Assembly (NCBI GenBank): GCA_963965975.1
Contig: OZ014411.1
Coordinates: forward strand, 25,964,249-26,028,248
From: Xestospongia bergquistia
Lineage: Eukaryota > Porifera > Demospongiae > Haplosclerida > Petrosiidae
Reading direction: 5' to 3'
DNA length: 64,000 bases
Within the stretch, counting starts at the first letter, position 1, and every line of letters begins with the position of its first letter. Below the pieces are notes generated by a model. The model was not told where the DNA came from, did not search any database, and saw only the letters and a list, made by a program, of their open reading frames with translations. Shown piece by piece: positions 46,463 to 59,785 of this stretch. The position numbers and the translations under genes were made by a program.

Positions 46463-46741
46463 TGATTGGAACGTTCTTTCAAGAACTCTTCAATTTCTTT
46501 GGCTTTGTCTTCTCTTTGTACAATGTTATTACATACTGCTTCAATGTTATTTCTCTAGGTTATATTAGAAAGCATTTGTTCTATCCACTTTTTTAAAACT
46601 TTGGAAAGTCAAACTTTATTATCTATTGAGTGATCACTATCCAATGACTTCAGATTGTCATCTGATACTCTAAGGGCTTCACCATTATTCCTCCATTCAG
46701 CAGCAATTGTGGCAAGTAAATCAAGTACATTGTACTTCTAA
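46463..46741 (-). pseudogene. Relic of an A-type death-domain exon, downstream of gene C
   Basis: The reverse strand from 46741 down matches exon 16 of A/B (GTACTTGATTTACTTGCCAC, then a degraded death domain). Stops interrupt it, for example TGA in the KV-LSKV region and TAG where A has TGG in VTWRT. It lies in the position gene C's own last exon should occupy, about 0.5 kb beyond the D-like death-domain exon now used. It appears to be the ancestral exon left to decay. Confidence 0.75.
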
Positions 46742-47225
46742 TCACAGTAATATAACATCAACTACTGGATTTTATATAGAGGAGTGACCTCCATATTTTC
46801 CTCATTTAATATACTATTATAACAATATGTTCTTTATTATTGTTTTTCTGTGATAATAAATGCAAGACATATAATATTATTACTTTACTAATCAAGCAAC
46901 ACGAAAGAGTTTTTTTCAGTCACTGTTATTGCTAGGTTCATCATAATTATAAACTAATCTGTCACATGACATTGTATGTATTTATACAATACAATATCCA
47001 TATACTACAATAAAGTGATATTTGATAGACAGCTGAGGGCCAGTGTAGTACAGCACAGATGTAGTCAGGTATATAATATGTTGTTAATTAGTGGTTATTT
47101 TTAAATGGTAAAAATAGTCAATTATACAAACATTAAACAATCAAATAAGTTTTCTAAAAATAGAAACATTTCAAATTAATAATAGGGTAATAAAACAGTC
47201 AACACACTGTCATATGGTAGTATAG

Positions 47226-50200
47226 TCAGTTCATATTATGTTGATATTTTGAGTACACCTCTGGTTTATTAAGGTATTCACGTATAGTTTCTGCAGTTGC
47301 GTGTTGTCCTACAATAGGTCCCTCCACTGATCTTATAATGTTCTCCCATGTTACAGGACTTGATGTAGTGTCCCTCCAACTAGTCAATACTTCAGTAAGT
47401 CTCACCATATTGGTTTTATTACTTTGAGATAGACCATTAAGAACACATGTTTGTACTCCTAGTGATGAACCAACTTCATTCCATTTGTGTTTAATACATG
47501 CTAGTAGATTGAGTAGATCAAGTTGTTCAGGAACTTTCTTTAACACTGCAGTAATATCTGTATAATATCAAGTCGTTAATAAACTAATAATAGGTATTTG
47601 ACCATATAAAGAAGTAATATATATATATATATATATAACAGAGTCTAGTATATAGTAACTGTTATAGTATTTATAAAGCAGTTATAGTAACCTTATATCA
47701 GTACTAAATAGTCTGAGGTCATATATATTCTTTATGAAAGAGAAATGTGATAATTACAAAATAAAGTTAACAGGACCCATTAAGTATAATTTGCATTTTT
47801 CAATTATATTTCTAAAAACACAGCAAAACTATATCTGTATTAATTTTATTTTGTTAGCATAAATAATATTATGACTCAAATTAAGACTCTCTAAATATCA
47901 AGTGATGTTATGTTCAGTATGTGTTAAATATATTGTAATATTGTTATGCTTACCAAGTAATACTTCTTGTTCTGTTGATAAGGACAATTTTTTAATTTCA
48001 TCATCTGAAAGAGGCGGGTCAGCAATATTCTATATAAATTTTGATTTAGTTATTTTAGTTACCTTTTAGTATTTTTAACTTACCAATGGATCTCTTCCAC
48101 AAAATATGCTGCAATCATTCAAGAGTCTTCTAACATGGGAATAGGTGTCAGAATGAGCTAAAGTAATGGTCAACTTTAGTTCAGAACAAACATATTGGAT
48201 ATGTTTAAAACTCTCTTCTGATAATGTTTCATCAGCTATTTCGTCATCAAAAAGCTCTTTTATGACAGAAGGAGATATAATTGAATAAGGCTCTGCTTTA
48301 CCGATAAGTTTCTTCAACTTAATGTCATCAACATTGTAATCTCTAAGGGGAATGACCTCAGTTCTTTTCAACATGTGGTAGGCAACATCTTCAATATAAA
48401 TAAGTGTTAGGTCATTTGGATCAGCAGTGCGAATTTTAGGAAGATCCTTTGGGTATATTACAGCTTCAAAAATGTTATCAAATGGAAGGTTTAGTTCATT
48501 TAGTAAAGTTTGAATTTTTTTTATAACTGAACAACGAAGTTGACTGACTTCTACTGGGTCGCATTTGGACACTACCACAGTCACAAATCGATTGTAGTTT
48601 GTAATTTGGACAGTAACTTCAACATTTTTTTCACTTTTCCAGTAGATACCGTTTGTCCACACTTCACAACTTCGGTTTAAACCTAGAACACCTTGTTTCT
48701 TTCTCAATAAACCAAGTCGCCCAATTTTTTCACGCAGTGTGTGACATTCACTATATGCAAGTTGCAAAAGGAGCTTGTCACGAAAAGTATTAGGAAGGAC
48801 ATTTTCATTATTGCTATAAAAGACACCCCAACCATACCCTTTTTCAATGGTAACATTAGAGCTGGGCTCAGTGCTAACTAAGGATGGAAAGTAGAGAAGC
48901 TCTTCTGATGGTTCTGGTTTTTTTTCTGTTGCACGAATGTTTGTCTCTTTAGTTACTATACTGGAGTCAAAAGTACAACAAATTTGTAGGCTTTTCAAAA
49001 TATTTACAATGCCGTCATAGTCAGGAAACAACTTTTCAAACGCTGAACGTAAAATTACTCCAGTATTACTGAAAACACTATTTTTTGCTTCTACTGACGT
49101 GAGAAGCTTGTTAGTGACTTCATTCCAAAAACGAGACTCATCGGCAATTATCCAATGGGTGTTTTCCACTTTCAAATACAAAATCAAACCTTTGCCACTT
49201 AGCGTTTCTAACAATTGTGTCAACTTAGCAGCACTTTTGGAAAAGTCAGAAGTAATTTTCTCTAAGTTAGTTGGAATATCCTTATATTTAGATTGTAGTG
49301 AAACATACACACTATAGCAATCGAAGCTAACAGTATGTGATTTAGACATGCTCCCAATTAATTTGGTGCTTTCTTTTAAATATTCCATAAGCTTGGTAGC
49401 TTCTTTGATTTCAGGATTCTGACATTCAAGAGGAATTACTGCTTTCAAATTAAGATGAGTGATTGATCCCATAGTTTTATATACATACTTACTCAGTTTT
49501 TTGATATCTGTATTTTGGACACTGTTTCTATGGTTTCCAACAACAATAAGCTGAGATGGCTTAGATATTTTGGCAATTGCATTGTCAATAAAAGAAAGCC
49601 AATTTTTTAAGGCTGTTTTAATTTTGTCATAATTATCAGCTAAATTGACAACCAAAATAAAAACTGAAGGAGAATCAACTATAATCTTTTCAAGAGCAGC
49701 AGAGTAGCTCATGTAGTCGAGTTGTCCAACAAAATCATAGAGAACAACATTTTGACCCTCATCAATTGTAGTTATCATTCTTTGTGTCTGCACTTTAGGA
49801 AGTATGTTAGTTGGAAGATCATTGGGATCATATTTTGATATTAATTCAGCAAGTGTGCTCTTCCCTGATCCAGGATTTCCACACATGAACACTCGAGTTT
49901 GAGGAACTATAAAATATTCTTTTCGAGAGCTAGGTCTGAAAAGCTCTAGTGAATCTATGATTTCAGACATACTATCTGGAATCATTTCAATTGGTCTTTG
50001 ACCAGATCTGTTTTGGACATTAATTGTGTCAGCACTTTGATGGAGCAGTAGTAAACGAATTGCGTCAATGTTGCCAACTTTGCATGCACAATGCAAAGGT
50101 GTGTTTCCTGAGTTATTTTGATATTTAAGGCATTCCTATAATATTAAAAAAATCATAATTGAGCATCTCAAAATAATAGCTCTTTTATGTATTAATATTA

Positions 50201-53200
50201 CTGTTGTAATGTTTTTAACATAGATTGAAGATAATACTAACTAGATAGTTGGCATTTTTTCTAATTTAATAGGACTGCTTATAGCAGGATGTTATTGTAG
50301 TTACTCTAAAAATTTGTAGCTCCTTTTCAAAAAAGCCTATTATCCTGTCAAAATTTACCTAGGATTAATTGTCTTGTCTGAAAAATAACCATAAAAGTAT
50401 ACTGCTCTAATTTATGGCAGATGCATATAACATAACTATTGTATATATATAAGTTGTTATAGAGGAGAGTTTGGGACAGATAAGAAAGATATCTTACCTT
50501 AGTTTACTTTAGATAATTAATCAAAAAAATCATTTGAAAGGCTCTTCAATGCAATCCAATGAAGCATTTTTGAACATCTACCATTACAATTTTTTGCAGG
50601 ACTACAGTATAATATTCTTATACATTAGCTATAATATGCTCAGCAGTTAATACAAGAATATACAACTAACAATAATTGAAACTTACACGAAACTGACTCT
50701 CATTCATTTCCAACATAACTTGAATAACTTCTTTCCTATCTTCAATGCATGCCAAATGAAGAGCAGTTTGCCCATGCTTCAGATTAAAATAAGGAGAAAC
50801 AGTAACTTATTAAAATTAGTAAATTAATCTTTTCTTAATAATATAAGCTAGTGTAGTGTTTACTGTTATACTTAAATTGTTTCCTTATAAGGTTTTCACA
50901 ACTGGTATAGCTACTTGTGTAAATCTCATGTAATAGTATTTAAATACTAATGAATAACAATTTAAAATCTTAATTGAAGTTACTACAGTTAGCTCAAGAA
51001 TGTTTCAAGAAAATGTTAATGCCATTTCTCTGGTTATTTGTATTTTAAGTTTTATTTCAAAGTCACATACAAATAAAAGTTATTAAAAATTTGATAATTA
51101 CTAATTACACATTGTAAGATACGTACCACATCCTTGATAGCTAGATCTGCCTTCTTTTCCATCAAAAGGGCTACTACTTTTGTATTTCCATACATTGCAG
51201 CATGATGCAAAGGAGTTTGTTTCTAATAAGAGAAGATATTAACACTACATATTTTAATTATAATCTAATTACCATCTTGTCTATATGGTTAACATTTGCT
51301 CCTTTTTCAATGCATTTTGACACTTTTTCAAGATCATCTTGCTCTGCAGCTACAACTAACTCCAAATTCTATATAAGAATAAAATTTTCAAAAGCAATCA
51401 TTGAACCTATATAGTTGTAGTGAGGGGTGGGGCTAAAAAATGTTGTGCAATGCCACACTTTTCATTATAGAGACACCAGTAAAATCTTATAATATTCTTC
51501 TATTGTTGTAACAATGCAAACAACGGGATCATTTTCATTGAAGAGGAAGTGATAACTTCCTCATCTTATCGATAAAATCAAAATAAATATTTCAAGAAAC
51601 TCCAAATTTACAAAGCAGCTATGTATACCACATTAATCTATGTCAATAGTACTAACTGAATGTATGGGAACCAACAAAAGATAGAACATTAATTTGTATA
51701 ACAAGATTATGTTTTAAATACAACATCATTAGTTAAGAGTTAATTAATGAGGTCATGTTATAAGAAAAACCACATGTACAATCATTAATGTGAAAAAGAA
51801 ACTGACCTCGGGGGGATCCAAAATATCCACATTTATCTCTTTACAACAAGATTTTACCATTTTGACTTCTTCCTCTTGGCTAGCATCAAAATCCTATTAG
51901 AACAATGTCATGCATTTCTAATACTAAATATAATTGAATTAACCATTGCATTTGTAACAGCAGCACTAGTATGAACATTTTCTTCTTCCACAGATGCATT
52001 TATTTCATCAGTTTCTGTATGATTAACAGTTTTCAAAAGTGACAGTATTTCCTGTCTGTCTTGATCTGAGATGTCACTGCTAATAACATCTGAAGGAGTT
52101 TTGTCATCAATGTTTGTCAAATTACAGTTGACATAAAAAAGTGTAGAAAGAAGTGATTTGACAATAGCAACATTTCCATTACTACAAGCAAGGTGAAGAG
52201 GAGAGTTACCCCATATATCCTGAAGAACTAGGACATCCTAAAGAAAGATATTATTTGAGTACACACAATGATAACAAAGAGGCATTAAAATGTTTTTGTT
52301 TGAGAGTAAATGACTTACATCATTTGAGTTATTTATATGTTCAAGCAATATTTGAACGAGATCATGATTTCCTTTATTACATGCCCAATGAAGTGGTGTC
52401 CGTTCACTCTAAATTCACAGGATGAAAATGAGCAAGTAACTGACTATATTTTATTACTCTTACTTTGTCTTTAATTTTCATGTCAGCACCATGACGCAGT
52501 AAAATCCTAGCTATTTCATTATGCTGGTTCATAATAGAATGATGCAAGGAGCTATACTAGTGTAATGAAAACAGGAAAGTGGAATAATAATCAAAGTAGA
52601 CAGAAGCAGATAACACTCATAAAGTTTATAATATAATTATATAAGCCTTACTATCTAGTTTTATGGTTTATAACTAGAAGGCATCCATATTAGAAATACT
52701 ATACACATGTTTATTATACATACTGTTTTGTGTATGTAGTTGATATCAGCCCCATTGTCAATACACTCTTTGACTTTATCAAGATCACCTCTCTCAGCAG
52801 CCCCAATCAACTTTAAATTCTACAATAGAACAAAGTAAATGCCATTAAACACATTTAATTATAAATAGTTTAAACAGCCGCTATAGTAACATATATTAAC
52901 TAGACCCTTATCACTATGACATGCAGACATAATGTCGAACGCCCACGGGTATATTTAATGAAGCATCTAATTGAACTAAGCACTACAAATATTGTTTTAG
53001 GATTTTTCATACTCTTATTATACATAATGTAGCTTGTGTTGAAGTACTACATCTTTTGTTGACTAACCTTAGCAGTTTCACTAAAACGAGTAGCATTTGC
53101 AGAGAGTAATATTTGAATCACTTCCTCGTGTCCTCCATAATAAGCATATTGAAGAGGAGTGAAATGGTCCTTTATAAAGATTTATTATATAATTATAACA

Positions 53201-54149
53201 TAACATTCAGTATTGTTTTATTCACAATGCAGACGTTATTCTACTTTAATTAGTTACATAACTTACAAAATCTCGGAAGTTAACTAAAGCTTTGTATTTT
53301 AAAAGAAGAGACACTACTTTAGAATGTCCATTTTCAGCAGCCATGTGCATAGCTGTCTTTCCTCTCTATAATATATAAAATACAATGTTAACTAATATGA
53401 CAGAACAAGTGATGTTACAATGTAGACATATTTTAAGCACACAAATTAATAGCATTATAAATGTCATAGTAATTATTAGAAATCTTACAGTGTCTTTTTT
53501 ATTTTTGTTAGCGTTTGAGTCTAGGAGAATTTTCAATACATCAACATGACCATTTGCAGCAGCACATTGTAATGGAGTTCGTTTAGTCTGTGGTAACATA
53601 TTTAGATAGATCATAAAGTTAACAAGACATTGGAATTAACTAAAATCGCAATAACAATTAATTTATTCAAGTCTACCAAAGTTTAATAACCATTCAACTA
53701 TTCATTTGCAAAGGCTGCGTCATTATTATATTTAATATTTTAGAAACTTACATTATACTGCTCTGTACAATCAATGTCAGCACCTTGTAAATGCTGAAGG
53801 CAGTCACTCACTGCTTGAACGTTACCTTCAGTAGCAGCATTAAGCAATCTCAGTTTCTATTGTTGAAATATATCATAACCAAGATTATAAAAACATGGCT
53901 AATGTTGGTTCTTATATACAACATAATATGTTGCTTAGGCAAACAGCACAGGCAAAATTTATTAAAACGCCAATAGCAGTGCTAATACCTAAAATGTCTT
54001 CGGATTATCGTATATTGTATATCTACACCGTACTTATCGCTATAAGTTATGCGTCTATCAAATGTCTCAAATGTACGGATTTTACATACGTTAGCCAGTA
54101 AAAAGTATTTACAACTTACCAAGTTATTTTTAGAGCTAGCTGTGCCCAT
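47226..54149 (-). CDS. Gene C: ankyrin-Roc-COR-death domain protein, about 1278 aa
   Basis: Minus-strand paralogue of A and B. Exons in transcript order: 54149-54120, 53856-53752, 53587-53489, 53365-53267, 53169-53068, 52819-52724, 52556-52464, 52408-52319, 52237-51944, 51893-51807, 51368-51273, 51222-51127, 50776-50687, 50135-48084, 48029-47954, 47557-47226. All have GT-AG borders and join in phase. Protein: MGTASSKNNL myristoylation-type start, about 12 ankyrin repeats, Roc (P-loop GNPGSGKS at about 545-552; G3 is DFVGQ at about 593-597 where A and B have DFGGQ; NHRN G4), COR to about 1085, and a C-terminal death domain that resembles gene D (KWNEVGSSLGV, SPVTWENIIRSVEGP) rather than A/B. 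The last exon is 332 bases, the same as D's. It is structurally the cleanest of the three paralogues. Role inferred as for A. Confidence 0.87.
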
Positions 54150-54360
54150 TACCAACGATAGCGAAGTAAATAGCTTCAGAAAAAAGTCTCCTTATAGTGT
54201 ACTTTGAACTTAATTAACTAACGATGATGTAATTGAAATATGCAAGAATGTCGAATAAATTACACGGAATTTGTCCGTAACTGTACTTGTATGCTCAAAT
54301 TCTTAAGCTTGAATAAATGTGGTTTACGGACTGTTGGTGACAACAAATAAGGGGAACACC

Positions 54361-54418
54361 ACAGTTATACTTGTGTAGTGTATAGAGTGGTTTCCTCCTA
54401 CATGCACAAGCCTCTGAA
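54361..54418 (-). promoter_or_regulatory. Conserved upstream module of gene C
   Basis: Reverse complement of the module found before A and B (AGGCTTG-GCATGTAGGAGG-type sequence, ACCACTCTATA, AAGTATA), about 212 bases upstream of the C start codon. Conserved in position and sequence among the three genes. Confidence 0.4.
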
Positions 54419-55660
54419 TTGAAGCAATCAACATATTTGATGTTTGTATGAGTACGAGTGTCAGGCTCCTATTTTCATATAGTGAACATGTAGCCACAAT
54501 GATAATATAAATAGAATTCTCCCAATGGATATATCATATATTCAATGTATGTGTACATTGTAGATGCATCTGAAAAATACATATATTGGGTGAACTAATT
54601 AATCTACATTCATATCTGTCATCAAAAGGAATGAACTTATAATAAGTGATGAGAGCATTGCATAGAAACCTTATTGTCAACACTTCTATACATGACTTAA
54701 TTAATTGCTTTAATGATTTCCATGACTCCTTTGATCATTATAAGGTTCCCGTTATAAGTGTAATCTTTCTCCTAGATATATAGGGATGACTGGATGAGAT
54801 TTTCTTAGAATGTCTATATCTTCAGTTTTAATAGGAAAGTAGCAGAAGTTTATCTTCATATAAAAAATGATTAAGCTCAATAAGGCTTGTATACCAGTCT
54901 TATTACTGTATAATGACATTAATTGGTTTGGCATTTTTAATTGATTTGTAGCAGCACAGCAGCTCCTACCGTACAAACTCAGTACCATTATGTTACTAAT
55001 TATTATTCATTATAATTGTTATTCATTGTTGGTTTTGTATCACATGATATTAGAGTTGTCAGTCTGTCAAGCAAGTGGTCAATTTGTATCTCTCCAGATT
55101 GTGTATTATAGTAGCATTAGTAGTTAGTCCCAATATTTACTTTACTAGCACAGAGCTAACTACAGATGGAATGACAGTAATGGATTTGAAAACATTATAC
55201 AGCTGTCTCTGAGGACTTTTCCCTCACAGTAGCTATGATAGCAAATCTGTTGACATATGATAATATAGAAGTGGTCACACAACCAATCAATAACACATAC
55301 ATACTACATACTGCCATTACTTATAGTGCTATTATACAAGTACTATGGTTCTTATAAACAGATGTTAGTAATTACTCACAGTTTTAATGTCAGCATGATA
55401 ACTATTCCAAGGAATTTCCTTTACATCATAATAACATTAAAATTATTAAATTATTCTACTAACAAAGAACACGTTTTATTGAATGAAACTCAAGACACTG
55501 TTACAATAATTACTAGGCTATTACCATAAAAGAAGGAAGTATAGTAAGTCACATTGTAATAACACTATATATTAAGGTCATCATCTGGATCACAATGGGT
55601 CCCTATACACCAGATTTTAAGCCATTCTACTATACAGCTAATTTACTGTTAATTAATATC
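54419..55660. other. 5' flank of gene C and retrotransposon edge
   Basis: 54540-54990 resembles the 5' flank of gene A (about 2040-2480), including a frame reading KTEDIDILRK on the minus strand that I cannot assign to a family. 55300-55330 repeats the GCACTATAAGTAA-GGCAG word also seen at 59490 and upstream of B. The rest shows nothing I can identify. A 3' LTR may lie here but I could not delimit it. Confidence 0.4.
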
Positions 55661-55679
55661 CTACATACCCTCCCTCTCT

Positions 55680-56916
55680 TCAAGAGCTTGTCTCGAGCGA
55701 CAATGTGACATATCTATCCGGAACTCTGCGTGTGCGGGTAGGTCGAGAAGTGGAAGGTTCTTCATTGTTAGATAATTCATCTTCAGACTCACAAACAGAA
55801 TGTTCAAAAGGAGGTGGCTGCCAATATGGTGTAAGTGTAGGAGAATGCTGTGGCATTCCTTTTGGAACTGGTCTAGCTAGAGTATGGAGCCGTAAATGAC
55901 TTATATGAACTGTCTTCTTTCGTCCATCCGAGTGTGCAATTATGACAGTCGGTTGACCTGAATTGTGTTCCAAAACAGTCCATCCACTCTCCCATCTTGA
56001 ACAGAGCTTTCCAGCTGTTGGATTGGATAACCAAACATGATTACCAGCTTGAAATGATGACCTAGTATGAGCCCGAGTGTCATATGCCTTCTTCTGAGTG
56101 GATGCTGCATCTATAAGGTGCAGTTCAACTAATTCATACATCTGACTTAACTGACGTTGGAGTTGTTTAGAATAAACATATGTGTCTGTGGCTAATCCAG
56201 GTAAATCAGATGGAAGTGTGGGTTTTCTACCAAACATTAAAAGCTATGGTGAGCATTTAGTAGATGTGTGTGTTGAGGATTGGTAGGCATACAGGAGAAG
56301 AGGCAGCCATTTCTCCCAATCACTGGATTTAACACAACATGTCCTTAACATCTGCAATAAGGAGCGATTGGTGCGTTCCACTAGACAATCACCTTGGGGA
56401 TGATAGGGCATGGTTCATGATTTATGTATTCCAAAAGCCCGGCACGCCTCTTTTAAAAGTGTTCTCTCAAAATTAGCTCCCTGGTCAGAATGAATATAAA
56501 TAGGTATGCCATAAATACTAAAGGTTTTAATGAGCGCTTTAACTGTACTTTCTGTTGTTTGATCCTTCAGAGGAATGGCCACAGGCCATTTAGTGAAGTA
56601 GTCTTGTATAACTAAGATATAAGAATTGCCCTAACACGACATAGGTACTTTTAGAATATCCACTCCTAACATCTCCCAGGGTTTACCCATAAGCATATTT
56701 ACCAACGGGACCAGCTGGGGTAGTGCTGCATGGCTTTGCTTGATTGCAAGCATCACAAGAGTTGCAGTAATTTTGAATATCTGTTGTCATTCCAAGCAAG
56801 TACATATTTTCTTGTAATCGCAGCAACATTTTCATATACCCTTGATGAGCACCTAAAGGAGCATCATGAAATTGTTGTAGGTAAGTCTCTTTGAGACTTA
56901 ATGGTGCTATCAGCAC
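55680..56916 (-). pseudogene. Integrase region
   Basis: 56916-56683 holds the N-terminal zinc-binding part (H...H then CNSCDAC). The catalytic core (about 56680-56240) is broken by stops. 56237-55680 encodes the C-terminal DNA-binding part (HVWLSNPTAGKL, ISHLRLHT). Typical Ty3/Gypsy layout, non-functional copy. Confidence 0.75.
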
Positions 56917-56940
56917 TAGGCGCTGCCTTTACTAACCGGT

Positions 56941-58400
56941 TTAATGATATGATAAAGAACACCATTCTATAACTTGAGTTGGGGCCATAGTTGAAGCCAC
57001 CTTCTGTATTGTGGGTGTTTCCATTCTGTACCTTGAGGTTTTTTTTTTGTTACTGTTTGTCTTGAGGTATGAAATAATTTTTGCTAGAATTGGATCATTG
57101 GCCTGTTCCTTAATCAGTTCACTTTCACTAGGTCCACAAATGATTTTTGTAACAGTTGTACATGATTGCCATGACAAAGCATCCGCATTGTGGGTACCTT
57201 TGTTATAAAGAATTTTAAATTGCAAAGCCCAATGGCTTAACTTTTCTTTCATCTTCTGTGCGGGCAACCACTGTAGTGGGTTGTGATCTGTATACACAGT
57301 GAAAAAATGCCCCAAGAGGTAGTGTTTAAAGTACTTAATAGCATAAACCAGAGCTAAACACTTTCTTGATGACACTGTAATTTTTTTCAGCTGGCTTCAG
57401 TGACTGACTAGCATAAGCAATAACATTAGGTCCTTGTTGTAATACAGCTCCCAACCCTGAGTCACTAGCATCGGTGTATAGGGTAAAGGGTAAGGAGAAG
57501 TCAGGACATTTTAAAATAGGTTGAGAAATTAAGCAGATTTTAAGTGTGGTGAAGGCTTCTTGACAAGGATTTGTCCATTGGAAGGTTACACCTTTATTAG
57601 TAAGATGATTGAGGGGAGAGGCAATGTTGGCAAAATTTTTTATATATCTTCGGTAATATGAAGCCAACCCCAAAAACCTCTGCACCTCTGTAGCTGTAGA
57701 GGGAGTTGGCCAATTCTGAATAGCTTTCACTTTATTGGGATCTGGTATCATACCATGTTTTGTAAAGGTGTGACCAAGGTAGGAAACTTCTTGCACCCCA
57801 ATAGCACATTTTTCTCCATGCAAGGTAAGACCATAATCAACTAATCTCTGAAAAACTTGTCTGAGGTGTTGTTTGTGGCTTCTTTCATCACTAGAATATA
57901 CCAAAATATCATCTACATAAACCATTGCAAAGGGTAACCCCTGAAGTACATGGTCCATTAACCGCTGAAATGTTCCAGGTGACCCTGTAAGCCCAAAAGG
58001 TAATCAAAGAAATTCAAATAATTCAATACCTGACCTGGTGAAAAGGCTGTTTTTGCTTGGTGTTTGGGTGTGATAGGGACCTGCCAAAACCCTTTCTGAC
58101 AGTCCAACTTAGTAAATACTTGTGCATTCCCAAAACAATCTTGTACTTCATCGGGTAAAGGTAAGGGATAGCTATTTTTTCAGTTCATTTGTTGAGTTCG
58201 CGATAGTCAATACAAATTCTTATTTCACCATTTCGCTTCGGCACAAATACACAGGGTGCCAGCCAAGGGCTACTACTTTCTTGTATAATGCGTTGTTGCG
58301 ACATTTCAGCAATATGTTGTTGAATCTCTTCCTTATAGTGCACTGGTATTCTTCTTGAAGGGACACGTATTAGTTTAGAGTTTCCCGTTGGAATATAATG
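56941..58400 (-). pseudogene. Reverse transcriptase-RNase H region
   Basis: The 57958-57335 frame has the RT active site YVDD followed by ILVYS, the thumb (FLGLASYYRRYI) and the RNase H start (LYTDASDSGLGAVLQQ). The next frame (57375-56941) continues RNase H (YTDHNPLQWLPAQK). A frameshift near 57340-57375 separates them. Upstream RT motifs (58400-57960) are recognisable in pieces, with stops. Confidence 0.8.
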
Positions 58401-58465
58401 ATCTATTGTCTAAGAAAATAGCACAGTGAATATCTCGTATTTTTCCTGATATTTTTGAGAGTCAT

Positions 58466-59360
58466 TTAATATTTACAGGCATATCCAATGTTGAGGCCAA
58501 GTGTATTACTTCCGGTCACCTCCCCTGGCCTGTAGAGATGACCGGGTGGTGTTTCCCCAGCACTGAGCATTTGTGTGGCCGTATTTGCCACAGTTAAAAA
58601 CATTGAAGGGTAGTACGGCAATTCTTTGCAATTGTACCCAAATGGTTGACACCTGTAGCATTGCTGGGAATGGATATTGGCTGCCTTTTTCGGTTTATTC
58701 TGATATCCGACTGCAGCAATACTAATGGCTCGGCTGTCACTTTCTAATGAATCAAGTCTGGCACCAATATCAAGTATCATCTCTTCTATTTTCCGTAAAC
58801 CAGGAGTACTGCCAGTAACTGACGAAGTGGTAAGATGTGCTGCTTCCTCAGGTAACTGTTCATTGTTCATCATGAGCAAGCGTGCTTTTGCTAAAGCATC
58901 TTTGGTAGTCGTGATATCAGCTGGCGAAGATCACATTAGTTTGGCAATTTTCGTTGGGAGACCATCGATGAAGTGGTGAAGTAACATTTGTTCCTTCGCC
59001 TCCCCAGTTAACTCTGGCATGGCTATTTCAAGTAGTCTCTTAAGGTTATACAAAAAACGTGGGATTCTCATGGCAAAAGCCTGCGGCGTTCGAACTCTCT
59101 AATTACCTGAAAACACATTTCTTTTGTTTGAAATTATGCCCTCAATGCTCTCACCAACGTAGAGTAATCTGTTTTATCTTCGTCTGCCATCTCCAGGTAG
59201 GAGGCTACCAGAACTTCGAGAAATGTCGTGATTTTACTTGCCTTTTTGTCATTATCCCATCCATTGGAATTAGCACATATATCAAACTTCACACTAACCA
59301 CTCCTCTAATTCATCGCTATCCTTAATAGTTTTAGGTAAGGCCACATGCCTATCTGCCAT
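58466..59360 (-). pseudogene. gag-like region of the retrotransposon
   Basis: Starts at an ATG (59358-59360) soon after the presumed primer binding site and is interrupted. The downstream part (58879-58466) is open for 137 codons and has a C-x2-C start of a zinc knuckle (CYRCQPFGYNC), but the remaining knuckle ligands are not in standard spacing. Capsid-nucleocapsid function is presumed from position only. Confidence 0.55.
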
Positions 59361-59785
59361 CTCAGACTCTGCTACCAGTAATATTCCTCAAAACAACAAT
59401 TCACAAAAACAACCAGTCCAAAACAACATGTGCTCTCGTTTGTTAGTTATTAATGTTAATTACTATCCTACACATACTGCCTTTACTTATAGTGCCGAGT
59501 AATATATGTACCTTCTTATAAAGAATTCTAATTATGTACATTTGTATGCTGTCATCATGATAAATTTTCTCTTGTGTTGTACAGAGGTTTCATATATCGC
59601 AAGGTCTATTATCAAATAAACAGATAATTTACTAAATATAACACAGTCATAATGTAATATGAATGATACAAATTGTAGTAAATATATTCAATGCATCATT
59701 TGTTATTTGTTATGCTAGTAAAGTCATAAAAAACACTCCATACAATAGTCTTATTATTAATAATGCCATTTTTTTGTCATGAAAT

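Larger units (their letters stand above)
55668..59474 (-). mobile_element. Degraded Ty3/Gypsy-type LTR retrotransposon
   Basis: On the minus strand the order is gag, reverse transcriptase, RNase H, integrase, as in Ty3/Gypsy elements. A polypurine tract (GAAGAGAGGGAGGG) lies at 55668-55684. The sequence TGTAGGATA-TAATTAACA occurs just after it and again at the other end near 59450-59474, suggesting LTR starts, but full LTRs cannot be traced. A TGGTAGCAGAGTC motif about 95 bases in may be the primer binding site. The reading frames are split by stops and frameshifts in gag, the N-terminal half of RT and the integrase core, so the copy is dead. It separates the E-tail relic from gene C. Confidence 0.8.
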
